Source: Dehalococcoidia bacterium | Lineage (GTDB): Bacteria; Chloroflexota; Dehalococcoidia; UBA2979 | Direction of reading: 5' to 3' | DNA: 61,114 nt | NCBI GenBank assembly: GCA_028279505.1 | Contig: JANQNP010000041.1 | Span: forward strand, 1-61,114 | In this document: piece after piece, positions 17,246-24,911 of the stretch | How positions within the stretch are numbered: position 1 is the first letter of the stretch | How the letters are laid out: the number at the start of each line of letters is the position of its first letter | Notes under the pieces: model-generated | What the model saw: the letters and a program-made list of their open reading frames with translations, nothing else | Told to the model about the DNA's origin: nothing | The model's database searches: none | Translations under genes and position numbers: made by a program

Positions 17246-17805
17246 CCGTATCGCCTTCAGTGCTGCTCATCAGCATTGCGATCGGTGTCCCGCTGATGTT
17301 GTTGGCGCTGGGGGTGCTCTACCACGCGTACCTCCTCGGCCGGCAGCCGGCGGACCTGGATACGCACGTGGAGCAGTTGGCGACCGACCCCGACGAGGTC
17401 ATGCGCGGGCTACAACGCTCGATGAACGACATTCGCGGTGAGCTGACCCGACAGCGGTCCTCGCTGCGCGAGATGCTGAGCGACGCACAGCCCGCCGCCG
17501 AGGCCGCGGCACCTGCGACCGCTCCACCGATGCCCCTCACCCCGATGCCCGAACCAACCCCAGCGATGGCGCCCGCGCCGGCGCTGCCGATCGACCGTAC
17601 CGCCGGCGAGCTGCGTGCCGCCGTGCACGACCTGGCCGCCGAGGGTCTCTCCGATCGCTCGATCGCCCGCCGGCTCCGCATCGGCCTCGAGGAGGTGCGC
17701 CTCGCTCGCGCCAGCGGCGGCGGGTCGAGGCGCCCGGCATGGCCGCGGCACGCCGGTTCTGGATGCTGCTCGCGGCCCTCGCGGCGGCGGGCTTGCTGGC
17801 GGTGA
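17242..17805 (+). CDS. SwrB-like membrane-anchored protein downstream of sigma28
   Basis: A 187-residue protein. It has one N-terminal membrane helix (about 7-30), a charged, probably coiled-coil segment (about 40-80), a Pro/Ala/Met-rich linker and a C-terminal HTH-like segment (AVHDLAAEGLSDRSIARRLRIGLEEVRLAR, about 127-156). This layout and its place right after the sigma28 gene match SwrB/YlxL of Bacillus subtilis, which promotes basal-body assembly; I infer homology from layout and position rather than identity. The start overlaps fliA by four bases. The last 20-odd residues overlap the next gene's signal peptide and look like out-of-frame sequence. Confidence 0.7.
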   Translation: MTVSPSVLLISIAIGVPLMLLALGVLYHAYLLGRQPADLDTHVEQLATDPDEVMRGLQRSMNDIRGELTRQRSSLREMLSDAQPAAEAAAPATAPPMPLTPMPEPTPAMAPAPALPIDRTAGELRAAVHDLAAEGLSDRSIARRLRIGLEEVRLARASGGGSRRPAWPRHAGSGCCSRPSRRRACWR

Positions 17806-18368
17806 TGGGACCGTTCGCCGGTACCGCGCGCGGCAACGGCGTCCCGACGCTCGTTGACCTGACCTACATCGACCTCTCCAACAGTGGGCCCGAGGACGCC
17901 AGCGGCGTCGCCGAGCTGATCTTCGCCGAGGGCATCGTGCGCATCGATGCGGAGGGCCTGACGCGGCTGACCGGCGAGGTCTACCAGGGCTGGCTCGTCA
18001 ACTCCGAGGCCGGCGACGCGATCTCGGCGGGGCGGTTCAACGCCGACGCCGCCGGCGTCGTCGACTACGAGGGCTCGCTGCCACCGATCGCCGACTTCGG
18101 CTTCGACCTGTTCATCCTGACGATCGAGCCGGATCCGGACGACGCGCCGCAGCCAACCGAACGGCGCTCGATCGGCGGCTACTTCACGCTGGTCGGCGTG
18201 CCGGGCGCCGATGGCCCCGGCTCCGAGTCGGCGCTCAACGCGCCGGGCGAGCTGCCCGCGACCGGTGACTTCACGCTCAGCAGCGACCTGTTCCGGATTG
18301 GCGTGCTGACCGTGCTGATGGCGGCGTCCGTCGTCGTGGCGCTGCGACTGAGTCGGAGGACCGCATGA
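17739..18368 (+). CDS. Exported RskA-like domain protein with C-terminal membrane anchor
   Basis: A 209-residue protein with a signal peptide (about 1-31, ending FAGTARG), an extracytoplasmic beta domain and a C-terminal hydrophobic helix (about 187-204) followed by RRTA. The domain contains GEVYQGWLVNSEAGDAISAGRFNADAAG, which resembles the extracytoplasmic half of anti-sigma-K factors (RskA). There is no cytoplasmic anti-sigma part, so it is not itself an anti-sigma factor of that type. The start lies 67 bases inside the previous ORF and the end overlaps flgF by four bases. Its role in the flagellar operon is unknown. Confidence 0.78.
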   Translation: MAAARRFWMLLAALAAAGLLAVMGPFAGTARGNGVPTLVDLTYIDLSNSGPEDASGVAELIFAEGIVRIDAEGLTRLTGEVYQGWLVNSEAGDAISAGRFNADAAGVVDYEGSLPPIADFGFDLFILTIEPDPDDAPQPTERRSIGGYFTLVGVPGADGPGSESALNAPGELPATGDFTLSSDLFRIGVLTVLMAASVVVALRLSRRTA

Positions 18369-19192
18369 TCCGAGGGCTCTACACCGCCGCATCCGGCATG
18401 GTGAACGGCCTGCGCATGCAGGAGACCGTCGCCGAGAACATCGCGAACCTCGGAACCCCCGGGTACAAGGGCGAGCGGTCCGGGACGCAGGAGTTCCAGG
18501 GTGTGCTCGCGCGCAGCATCAGCAGCGCCAGCGCGCCGATCCCGATGGCGACGCAGCGGGTGATCGGTCGTGTCGGCACCGGCGCTTACGTCGACGAGCG
18601 GGAGACGATCCTCACCGAGGGCGTCGAGCGCCGCACCGACCTGCCGCTGGACGTGATGATCCGCGGCGACGGCTTCTTCCAGATCGCCACCGACGACGGC
18701 ATCCGCTACACGCGCGACGGCCACCTGGGCCGCAACGCGGACAACATTCTCGTCACCGCTGACGGTCAGACGATCCTCGGCGAGGGCGGCGAGCCGATCA
18801 CCATCAACACCGACGACGTGCGGATCCTCCCGAACGGAGAGCTGCTCGTCACGACCGAGGTCGAGGTGGTGCAGCCAGACGACACGGTCGCGATCGAGGT
18901 CACCGAGGAGGTGGTTGGCCGCCTCGCCGTGGTTCGCATCGACGCCGAGGCTCTCGTTCGCTCCGGCGGTTCGCGCTTCACGCTCGTGCCCGGCGCCGGC
19001 ACCGAGGCGATCACCCTCGGCGAGGACGCCGTGATCGTCCAGGGCGCCCTCGAGGAGACGAACGTCGACCTCGCGCACGCCTCAACCGACCTCATGTCGC
19101 TCGCGCGGGTCTACACCTCGAACCAGCAGGTGTTCACCGCGCTCAACGACTCGCTGCAGTTGGCCGTCCGCGACGTCGGCCGGGTGGGGTAG
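18365..19192 (+). CDS. flgF: Flagellar basal-body rod protein, FlgF/FlgG family (first copy)
   Basis: A 275-residue axial protein. It opens MIRGLYTAASGMVNGLRMQETVAENIANLGTPGYKGERSG, the standard rod/hook N-terminal helix with the NIAN.gTpGYK motif. The middle has LDVMIRGDGFFQIATDDGIRYTRDGHLGRNADN, and the C-terminal helix is LMSLARVYTSNQQVFTALNDSLQLAV. It is exported by the flagellar type III system and packs in the rod. Two such genes in tandem after sigma28 resemble flhO-flhP of Bacillus. Which copy is the proximal (FlgF) and which the distal (FlgG) rod protein is a judgement. Confidence 0.9.
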   Translation: MIRGLYTAASGMVNGLRMQETVAENIANLGTPGYKGERSGTQEFQGVLARSISSASAPIPMATQRVIGRVGTGAYVDERETILTEGVERRTDLPLDVMIRGDGFFQIATDDGIRYTRDGHLGRNADNILVTADGQTILGEGGEPITINTDDVRILPNGELLVTTEVEVVQPDDTVAIEVTEEVVGRLAVVRIDAEALVRSGGSRFTLVPGAGTEAITLGEDAVIVQGALEETNVDLAHASTDLMSLARVYTSNQQVFTALNDSLQLAVRDVGRVG

Positions 19193-19198
19193 CGCACC

Positions 19199-20023
19199 AT
19201 GACGACCTGGTCTCTCGACGCTGCTCGCAGCGGTCTGCTCTCCCAGCAGCGCAACCTCGAACTGATCGCGAACAACCTCGCGAACGTGAACACGACCGGC
19301 TACAAGGCCGCGCAGATGCACTTCCAGGACGTGCTCGACGCGTCCGAGATCCTCGATGTGCTGAACGGCTCGGCGCCGGCGGATGGGGAGCTGAGCGCCT
19401 CGTCCGGCGTGCAGGTAGCCGGCGTATCGCGCGACCTCGCGCAGGGGGCGCTGCGCCCGACGGAGCGCCAGCTTGACTTCGCGATCGTCGGCACCGGCTA
19501 CTTCCGGATCCGCCTCGACGATGGCTCCACCGCCTACACGCGTGACGGGGTCTTTGCACTCGACGGTGACAACAACCTCGTGACGTTGTCCGGCGACCGG
19601 GTCGAGCCGGGTCTCGACCTGCCGGTCGACTTCAGCGAGATGCGGATCGCCGCGGACGGCACGGTGACGGTCGTGCGCCCGCAGACCCAGGCGGAGCTGG
19701 ACGCCCTGCCGGACGATGCCCCTCGTGACGGCATCCGTGTCGAGGTCGGTCGGATCGGCCTGACGCGCTTCGTCAACCCCGGCGGCCTCGAGTCGATCGG
19801 CGAGAACCTCTTCCAGGTGACGGCCGCGTCGCAGGAGCCGATCGACGGCTTCCCCGGCGAAGACGGCATGGGCGAGGTGCACAGCGGCTGGCTCGAAGCC
19901 TCCAACGTGGACATCGCCACCGAGATGACGTCGCTGGTGCTCGCGCAGCGCGCGTACCAGCTCAACATCGTCGCCTACCAGACGCTGGAGCAGATGCTCA
20001 CGGACGCCAACCAGTTGGTCTAG
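19199..20023 (+). CDS. flgG: Flagellar basal-body rod protein, FlgG family (second copy)
   Basis: A 274-residue paralogue of the preceding gene. It shows the N-terminal motif NLELIANNLANVNTTGYKAAQMHFQDVL, closer to distal rod FlgG. The middle block is LDFAIVGTGYFRIRLDDGSTAYTRDGVFALDGDNNL, then VHSGWLEASNVDIATEMTSLVLAQRAYQLNIVAYQTLEQML at the C terminus. The start is 6 bases after the first copy. Both copies keep the coiled-coil termini needed for rod assembly. Confidence 0.91.
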   Translation: MTTWSLDAARSGLLSQQRNLELIANNLANVNTTGYKAAQMHFQDVLDASEILDVLNGSAPADGELSASSGVQVAGVSRDLAQGALRPTERQLDFAIVGTGYFRIRLDDGSTAYTRDGVFALDGDNNLVTLSGDRVEPGLDLPVDFSEMRIAADGTVTVVRPQTQAELDALPDDAPRDGIRVEVGRIGLTRFVNPGGLESIGENLFQVTAASQEPIDGFPGEDGMGEVHSGWLEASNVDIATEMTSLVLAQRAYQLNIVAYQTLEQMLTDANQLV

Positions 20024-20062
20024 CTCCGCGCGCTCAACGTTCACACACGCAAGGAAGCGAAC

Positions 20063-20371
20063 GTGATTCAACCCATTCGTCCCCAGGACGCCTCCGGCGT
20101 TTATCAGCGCCAGGTTGAGCAGGCCCCGCAGACCGGCACGGCGCGCCGTGCCGGACCGACTGGTGCCGAGGGCGCGACGGCCCGGCACGACCAGGTCAGC
20201 GTCTCCGGTCGCGCGCACCAGCTGCGTCGCGTGATGGAGGTCATGCCCGAGGTCAGCGACGTCCGCGAGGCGCGCATCGCCGCGCTCCAGGCGCAGGTGG
20301 AAGCGGGGAGCTACGAGGTGGACGCGACCAGCGTTGCGCGACGGCTGCTCGACGACGGGCTGGCGCTGTGA
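20063..20371 (+). CDS. flgM: Anti-sigma28 factor FlgM
   Basis: A 102-residue protein with a disordered, Gln/Ala/Gly-rich N-terminal half and the C-terminal sigma28-binding helices. The signature is VREARIAALQAQVEAGSYEVDATSVARRLLDDGLAL, matching the family's R..ki..l...i..G.Y.vd...vA..ll pattern. It holds FliA inactive until the hook is finished and FlgM is exported. The ribosome binding site aaggaagcg precedes the GTG at 20063. The stop overlaps the flgN start. Confidence 0.93.
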   Translation: MIQPIRPQDASGVYQRQVEQAPQTGTARRAGPTGAEGATARHDQVSVSGRAHQLRRVMEVMPEVSDVREARIAALQAQVEAGSYEVDATSVARRLLDDGLAL

Positions 20372-20907
20372 ACCAGCACGACAACAACGGCGCTCCCGAA
20401 GAGCTGAACGACTTCCAAATCTGCGTGGAGGCGCTGGAAGAGGTGCTCGCCGCCGAGCGGGACATCTACGTCTCGATGCTCGCGCTCACCACGCGCGAGG
20501 AGATCGCGATCGTCGGCGACGACGTGGAGGAGCTGACGGAGATCGTCGACGAGAAGCAGCTCCTGATCGATCACCTGAACGCCCTCGAGACCGAGCGCAT
20601 GACCGCGCTCGTCGCGATCGAGCTGGCGACCGGCCTCGACCCGCAGACCGTCACCCTCAGCGAGATCGCGGGACGGCTGCCGATTGCAGACGGCCGACGG
20701 CTGCTCGAGGACGGCATGACCCTGCGCACCCAGGCGCGGGCGCTCGAGCAGGCGAACCTTCGCAATGAGCGGCTGCTGCACGGCAGTCGCGACCTGATCG
20801 AGCGCTGGCTCGTCTACCTGAACCAGGTGCTCAGCAGCTACGTCTACACGGCCGACGGCCGCGTGGACTCGGTGACGAGCGCCCGCTCGCTCGACCGGAG
20901 CGCATAG
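20368..20907 (+). CDS. flgN: Flagellar export chaperone FlgN
   Basis: A 179-residue, mainly helical acidic protein. The family pattern is visible: an N-terminal helix ending in LAAERDIYVSMLALTTREEIAIVGDDVEELTEIVDEKQLLIDHLNALETER, then a second helical half ending in a long helix. FlgN binds the C-terminal helices of FlgK and FlgL, which are the next two genes. The GTG start overlaps the flgM stop by four bases, and the end is 9 bases before flgK. Confidence 0.9.
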   Translation: MNQHDNNGAPEELNDFQICVEALEEVLAAERDIYVSMLALTTREEIAIVGDDVEELTEIVDEKQLLIDHLNALETERMTALVAIELATGLDPQTVTLSEIAGRLPIADGRRLLEDGMTLRTQARALEQANLRNERLLHGSRDLIERWLVYLNQVLSSYVYTADGRVDSVTSARSLDRSA

Positions 20908-20916
20908 GACCCGGCG

Positions 20917-22287
20917 ATGGCGATCTCAGTCGGCCTCAACACGGCGATGCGCGCCCTGCTCACCCAGCAGGCGGCGATGGACGTCACCTCGCACAACATC
21001 GCGAACCTCAACACGATCGGCTACACGCGGCAGCGCGCGCACCTCGAGGCGGTCGCACCCGTCGGGATGCCGCCGGTCGGCGGCGGCGTCGAGATCCAAA
21101 GCGTCGAGCGCGTTCGTGACCTGTTCATGGACCTGCAGATGCGGATGGAGAGCGGCGCGGAGGGTAGCTTCCGCGTCCAGGCTGACTCGTTGGCCCTCGC
21201 GGAGCTCGCGCTCGGCGAACCGGGCGAGGGCGGCATCCGCCAGCTCATGTCGTCGTTCTTCAACGCGTGGCGGGACCTCGCGAATGCGCCCGAGGAGTCG
21301 GCGGCCCGCCAGGCCGTGATCCAGACCGGGAGCTCCTTCGCCCTCACGGCGCAGCGGGTCGACCGCACGTTCAACGCGCTGCGCGACGACGCGAACGATC
21401 GCGTCGCGCTGCTCGTTGACGAGGTCAACACGATCGCCGAGGAGATCGCGACTCTCAACCAGCAGATCATGACGCTGCGCGGCACCGGCGACGCGGCTTC
21501 CGACCTGACTGACCGCCGCGACCTGATGCTGGACCGCCTCGCCCAGATCTCGGACATCCACTACGTCGAGCGCGACACCGGCACGGTGGACATCTTCATC
21601 GCCGGGCGCGCGCTGGTCAGCGGCAACGTCTCGAACGACCTCTACGTCGACCCCGACATCGCGAACAACAACTACTTCGACGTGCGCTGGACCGCCGACA
21701 ACTCGCTGGCGCAGTTCAGCTCCGGCGAGATCCAGGGTCTGCTGATCCAGCGGGACACCGACCTGCCGGCGCGTATCGCCGACTTCAACACCTTCGTCGC
21801 GCAGCTCGTCGCCGACGTGAACGCGGCCCACATCGCCGGCTTTGGAGCCGATGGCATCGCGACCGGCAACGTGTTCTTCGCCGGCACGGATGCGACCGAC
21901 ATCACTGTCGACGCGGCGATCATCGCCACGCCGGCCCTGCTGGCGGCGGCGACCCTCGCCGGTGCGCCCGGCGACGCGAGCAACGCACACGCGATCGCTG
22001 ATCTCCAGTTCGCTCAGAACCTCGCCGGTGGCACGCAGTCGTACGAGGCGTTCTACGGCGGCCTGGTCACGACGCTGGGCACCGACGCGCGCGACACGCG
22101 CGCGGTGGCTGACTCGCAGACCCTGCTGATCAGCCAGATCGACGGCTTCCGGCAGAGCGTCTCCGGCGTGAACCTCGATGAGGAGATGGTGCAGATGGTC
22201 CAGTACCAGCGCGCCTACGAAGCCGCCTCCCAGATCATCCGCAAGATCGACGAGATGCTCGATCAGCTCATCAACCGGACGATCTGA
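20917..22287 (+). CDS. flgK: Flagellar hook-associated protein 1, FlgK
   Basis: The first junction protein between hook and filament, 456 residues. The N terminus SVGLNTAMRALLTQQAAMDVTSHNIANLNTIGYTRQRA and the C terminus VSGVNLDEEMVQMVQYQRAYEAASQIIRKIDEMLDQLI are diagnostic. The middle (about 90-400) is the exposed, variable part and includes EIATLNQQIMTLRGTGDAASDLTDRRDLMLDRLAQI. The length is close to compact FlgK of monoderms. The last base of the stop is shared with the flgL ATG. Confidence 0.96.
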   Translation: MAISVGLNTAMRALLTQQAAMDVTSHNIANLNTIGYTRQRAHLEAVAPVGMPPVGGGVEIQSVERVRDLFMDLQMRMESGAEGSFRVQADSLALAELALGEPGEGGIRQLMSSFFNAWRDLANAPEESAARQAVIQTGSSFALTAQRVDRTFNALRDDANDRVALLVDEVNTIAEEIATLNQQIMTLRGTGDAASDLTDRRDLMLDRLAQISDIHYVERDTGTVDIFIAGRALVSGNVSNDLYVDPDIANNNYFDVRWTADNSLAQFSSGEIQGLLIQRDTDLPARIADFNTFVAQLVADVNAAHIAGFGADGIATGNVFFAGTDATDITVDAAIIATPALLAAATLAGAPGDASNAHAIADLQFAQNLAGGTQSYEAFYGGLVTTLGTDARDTRAVADSQTLLISQIDGFRQSVSGVNLDEEMVQMVQYQRAYEAASQIIRKIDEMLDQLINRTI

Positions 22288-23177
22288 TGCGCATCAGTCA
22301 CCAGTCCGTCGCCCAACGCCTCCTCCGTGAGATCTCAACCGGCCAGCAGGCGCTGTTCGAGACCCAGGAACGCCTCGCCTCCGGCAAGGCGATCTCGAAG
22401 CCCTCGGACGACCCGTTCGGCCTCAGCCGCACGCTGGCGGCGCGCAGCGACCTCGATCTCGGCGCGCAGTGGCAGCGGAATATCACCGTCGCCAAGGACG
22501 ACCTCGGGCTCAGCGAAGCGCTGCTCACCAACCTCGGAGACCTCTTGCAGCGCGCCCAGGAGCTGGCGACGCAAGGCGCCAACGGTGCGCTGACCGCCGA
22601 TGCGCGCGCGCAGATCGGCCTCGAGATCTCGCGGCTCCTGACCGAGGCGGTCGCGATCGGCAACAGCTCGTTCGGTGGGCGCTATCTCTTCGCCGGCCAC
22701 CAGACCGGCACGCCTCCATTCGTCGAGGACGTGCCGGGCGCTCCGACGGTCGTGAACTACGTCGGCGACGCCGGGACGGTCGAGCGCGAGATCGGGCCGG
22801 GCGGCGAGCGCATCCAGGTCAACATCGTCGGTAGCGATCTGTTCAGCAGCGTTTACGCCACGCTGATCCAGCTCCGCGATGATCTGAATGCGAACGACCA
22901 GGCGGCGGTGAACCTCGGCTCCGGGGCGGTCTCTGCCGACCTCGATCGGGTGATCGAGTTCCGCGGCGACATCGGCGCCAAGATGCGCCAGGCCGAGGTT
23001 GCTCGAAACCGCCTCGAGGATGGCGAGCTGCGGCTCCAGTCGCTGATCGCCGGGTTCGAGGAGGCCGACCTCGCGGAGAGCCTCGTCGACCTCCAGATGC
23101 GCGATACGGCGCTGAACGCGGCGCTCGGCGCCGTGGCGCGGACGTTGAACACCAGCCTGCTCGACTTCCTGCGCTAG
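22287..23177 (+). CDS. flgL: Flagellar hook-associated protein 3, FlgL
   Basis: The second junction protein, flagellin-like, 296 residues. It begins MRISHQSVAQRLLREISTGQQALFETQERLASGKAISKPSDDPFG, the flagellin/FlgL N-terminal helix with the GkaI.kPSDDP motif. It ends ESLVDLQMRDTALNAALGAVARTLNTSLLDFL. It is clearly FlgL rather than flagellin because it follows flgK directly and carries the short SFGGRYLFAGHQTGTPPF segment. The filament flagellin itself is not in this window. Confidence 0.95.
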   Translation: MRISHQSVAQRLLREISTGQQALFETQERLASGKAISKPSDDPFGLSRTLAARSDLDLGAQWQRNITVAKDDLGLSEALLTNLGDLLQRAQELATQGANGALTADARAQIGLEISRLLTEAVAIGNSSFGGRYLFAGHQTGTPPFVEDVPGAPTVVNYVGDAGTVEREIGPGGERIQVNIVGSDLFSSVYATLIQLRDDLNANDQAAVNLGSGAVSADLDRVIEFRGDIGAKMRQAEVARNRLEDGELRLQSLIAGFEEADLAESLVDLQMRDTALNAALGAVARTLNTSLLDFLR

Positions 23178-23216
23178 ACGACTGGCCGGGACGTCCGGTC
23201 GGAGAAGGATCGAACT

Positions 23217-23672
23217 ATGAAACTGACGACCCACCTGCTGGGAACGGACGAGACCATCGAGGTCTCCGCCGAGCAGATCTTCGCGTTCGATCCACCCCTC
23301 GGCGGATTCGAGCAGCTCCGGCGCTATGCGCTGATCCCCGACGGCGACGACTCGCCCGTGGAATGGCTGCAGTCGATCGAGGACGAGAACGTCGCCCTCC
23401 CGCTGCTCGAGCCCTTCCTCTTCGAGCCGAGCTACGGCTTCGAGATGGCCGATCGCGATGCCGAGGAGCTCGGGATGGAGAGCCCGGAGGACGCGTTCGT
23501 CCGCTGCATCCTCACCCTGCGTGAGGAGCCGGAGGACATCACCGCGAACTTGCTCGCGCCGATCGTCTTCTGCCGGCGGACCCACCTGGCGCGCCAGATC
23601 GTGCTCCAGGAATCGGACTTCCCGCTGCGGCGACCCGTGTTCTCCACGCTCGGCCTGGCGGCCAGCGCGTAG
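23217..23672 (+). CDS. fliW: Flagellar assembly factor FliW
   Basis: A 151-residue protein. FliW binds flagellin and, when free, binds and blocks CsrA, linking flagellin output to assembly. Family elements are IFAFDPPLGGFEQLRRYALIP, SPVEWLQSIEDENVALPLLEPFLF and ITANLLAPIVFCRRTHLARQIVLQ. ggagaagga lies at 23201-23209 before the ATG. It sits two genes before csrA, as in Bacillus, and it implies a CsrA-regulated flagellin gene elsewhere. Confidence 0.94.
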   Translation: MKLTTHLLGTDETIEVSAEQIFAFDPPLGGFEQLRRYALIPDGDDSPVEWLQSIEDENVALPLLEPFLFEPSYGFEMADRDAEELGMESPEDAFVRCILTLREEPEDITANLLAPIVFCRRTHLARQIVLQESDFPLRRPVFSTLGLAASA

Positions 23673-23738
23673 AAGCAACCCGCCTCGAGCGGTGCTTCGG
23701 CGCCGTCCCCAGAGCGCACGAGCGGCAGGAGGCCCAGC

Positions 23739-23972
23739 GTGCTGATTCTGACCCGCAAGGTCGAACAGGGAATCGTCATCAACAACGACGTCGTCGTGCG
23801 CGTGCTGTCCATCGACGGTGAGCGCGTGAAGATCGGCGTCGACGCTCCACGGTCGATTTCGGTGCTCCGCGAGGAGCTGCTGGAGGAGGTTGCGGGCGAG
23901 AACCGTGAGGCTGCCGCGCGCCCCAGCGCGAGCAACGATCAGCTCCGGAAGCTCCGCCGGCCATCGGAATAG
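23739..23972 (+). CDS. csrA: Carbon storage/translational regulator CsrA
   Basis: A 77-residue RNA-binding protein. It starts (GTG) MLILTRKVEQGIVINNDVVVRVLSIDGERVKIGVDAPRSISVLREEL, with the L4/R6 and R44-type RNA-binding residues of the family. The C-terminal tail of about 25 residues is longer than in gamma-proteobacteria, as expected for FliW-regulated CsrA. aggaggccc precedes the start. In FliW-containing bacteria it represses flagellin translation. It ends the motility island. Confidence 0.95.
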   Translation: MLILTRKVEQGIVINNDVVVRVLSIDGERVKIGVDAPRSISVLREELLEEVAGENREAAARPSASNDQLRKLRRPSE

Positions 23973-23991
23973 GGCGATTTCTGCCGATCCG

Positions 23992-24168
23992 GCCCGGTTT
24001 CACGGGCTCTGGCAGGTTTCATAGTTCGTTTACACTTGGATCGCGGCGCGCCAATGACCGTTCGGCATCCTATTGAGCGTAGGGGCCGGGCCAACCCGGC
24101 GACGTTCGTCGAAAAGAGCAAGTGGTGGGAGCGGTTGCGAACGACGACGGGGTCACCCTTGTGGTGAC
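23992..24168 (+). promoter_or_regulatory. Non-coding leader with three short hairpins before the OmpR-type regulator
   Basis: The 240-bp gap after csrA is less GC-rich than its surroundings and holds three perfect small inverted repeats. They are GCCCG-gtttca-CGGGC (23992-24007), GCCGGG-ccaa-CCCGGC (24085-24100) and GTCACC-cttgt-GGTGAC (24152-24168). The first may end csrA transcription, though it has no T-run. TACACT at 24031-24036 is a possible -10 element without a convincing -35. The rest could be a structured 5' leader for the regulator at 24213. No known riboswitch class was recognised. Confidence 0.35.
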
Positions 24169-24212
24169 TTGGCTCGGCCCCGACCTCCACCCCCCATCCC
24201 CGGCGTAAGTCC

Positions 24213-24911
24213 ATGACCGCCAAGATCCTCGTCGCGGATGACGAGCAGAACATCACCAAATTGCTTCGCCTCTACCTCCGCCAGGAGGGTTACGACGTCG
24301 TCGTCGCGCGCGACGGCCGCGAGGCGCTCGACCGGTTCTCCGTCGAACTGCCCGACCTCGTCCTGCTGGACCTGATGATGCCGGAGATCGGCGGCTTCGA
24401 GGTCTGCACCGAGATCCGCAAACAGTCCGACGTCCCCGTCATCATGCTGACCGCCCGCTCCGACGACGTCGACAAGATCGTCGGCCTCGAGATGGGGGCC
24501 GACGACTACGTGACGAAGCCGTTCAACCCTCGGGAGCTGGTCGCGCGCGTGAAGGCGGTGCTCCGCCGGCGCGAGTGGGACAAGACCGAGGGCGAAGACG
24601 GCCCCGGCGCCGTCACCGTCGACGACGTCACGCTCGACCCTGCCGGCCGCGACGTCGACGTCGCGGGCGAGCGGGTCAAGCTCCGCCAGCGCGAGTTCGA
24701 TCTCCTCGAGGCGTTCATGCGCCATCCGAACGTTGCGCTCGACCGAGAGCGTCTGCTCGCGATGGTATGGGGCGAGGACTTCTACGGTGACGCGCGGACG
24801 ATCGACGTCCACGTCGCCTGGCTGCGCGACAAACTGAAGGCCGGCAAGCCCTCGATCGAGACCGTGTGGGGTGTCGGCTACAAGTTCGTGCCGGCCGGGG
24901 ATGCTGGGTAG
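24213..24911 (+). CDS. OmpR/PhoB-type response regulator
   Basis: A 232-residue regulator with a receiver domain (about 4-115; D9/D10, phospho-acceptor D53 in LVLLDLMMPE, VIMLTARSDD, DDYVTKPFN) and a C-terminal winged-helix DNA-binding domain (about 130-228; LRQREFDLLEAFMRHPNVALDRERLL and RTIDVHVAWLRDKL, ending WGVGYKFVP). It is followed, with an 11-base overlap, by a histidine kinase, so the pair is one two-component system. The signal is unknown; a PDZ membrane protein follows in the same direction. Confidence 0.95.
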   Translation: MTAKILVADDEQNITKLLRLYLRQEGYDVVVARDGREALDRFSVELPDLVLLDLMMPEIGGFEVCTEIRKQSDVPVIMLTARSDDVDKIVGLEMGADDYVTKPFNPRELVARVKAVLRRREWDKTEGEDGPGAVTVDDVTLDPAGRDVDVAGERVKLRQREFDLLEAFMRHPNVALDRERLLAMVWGEDFYGDARTIDVHVAWLRDKLKAGKPSIETVWGVGYKFVPAGDAG

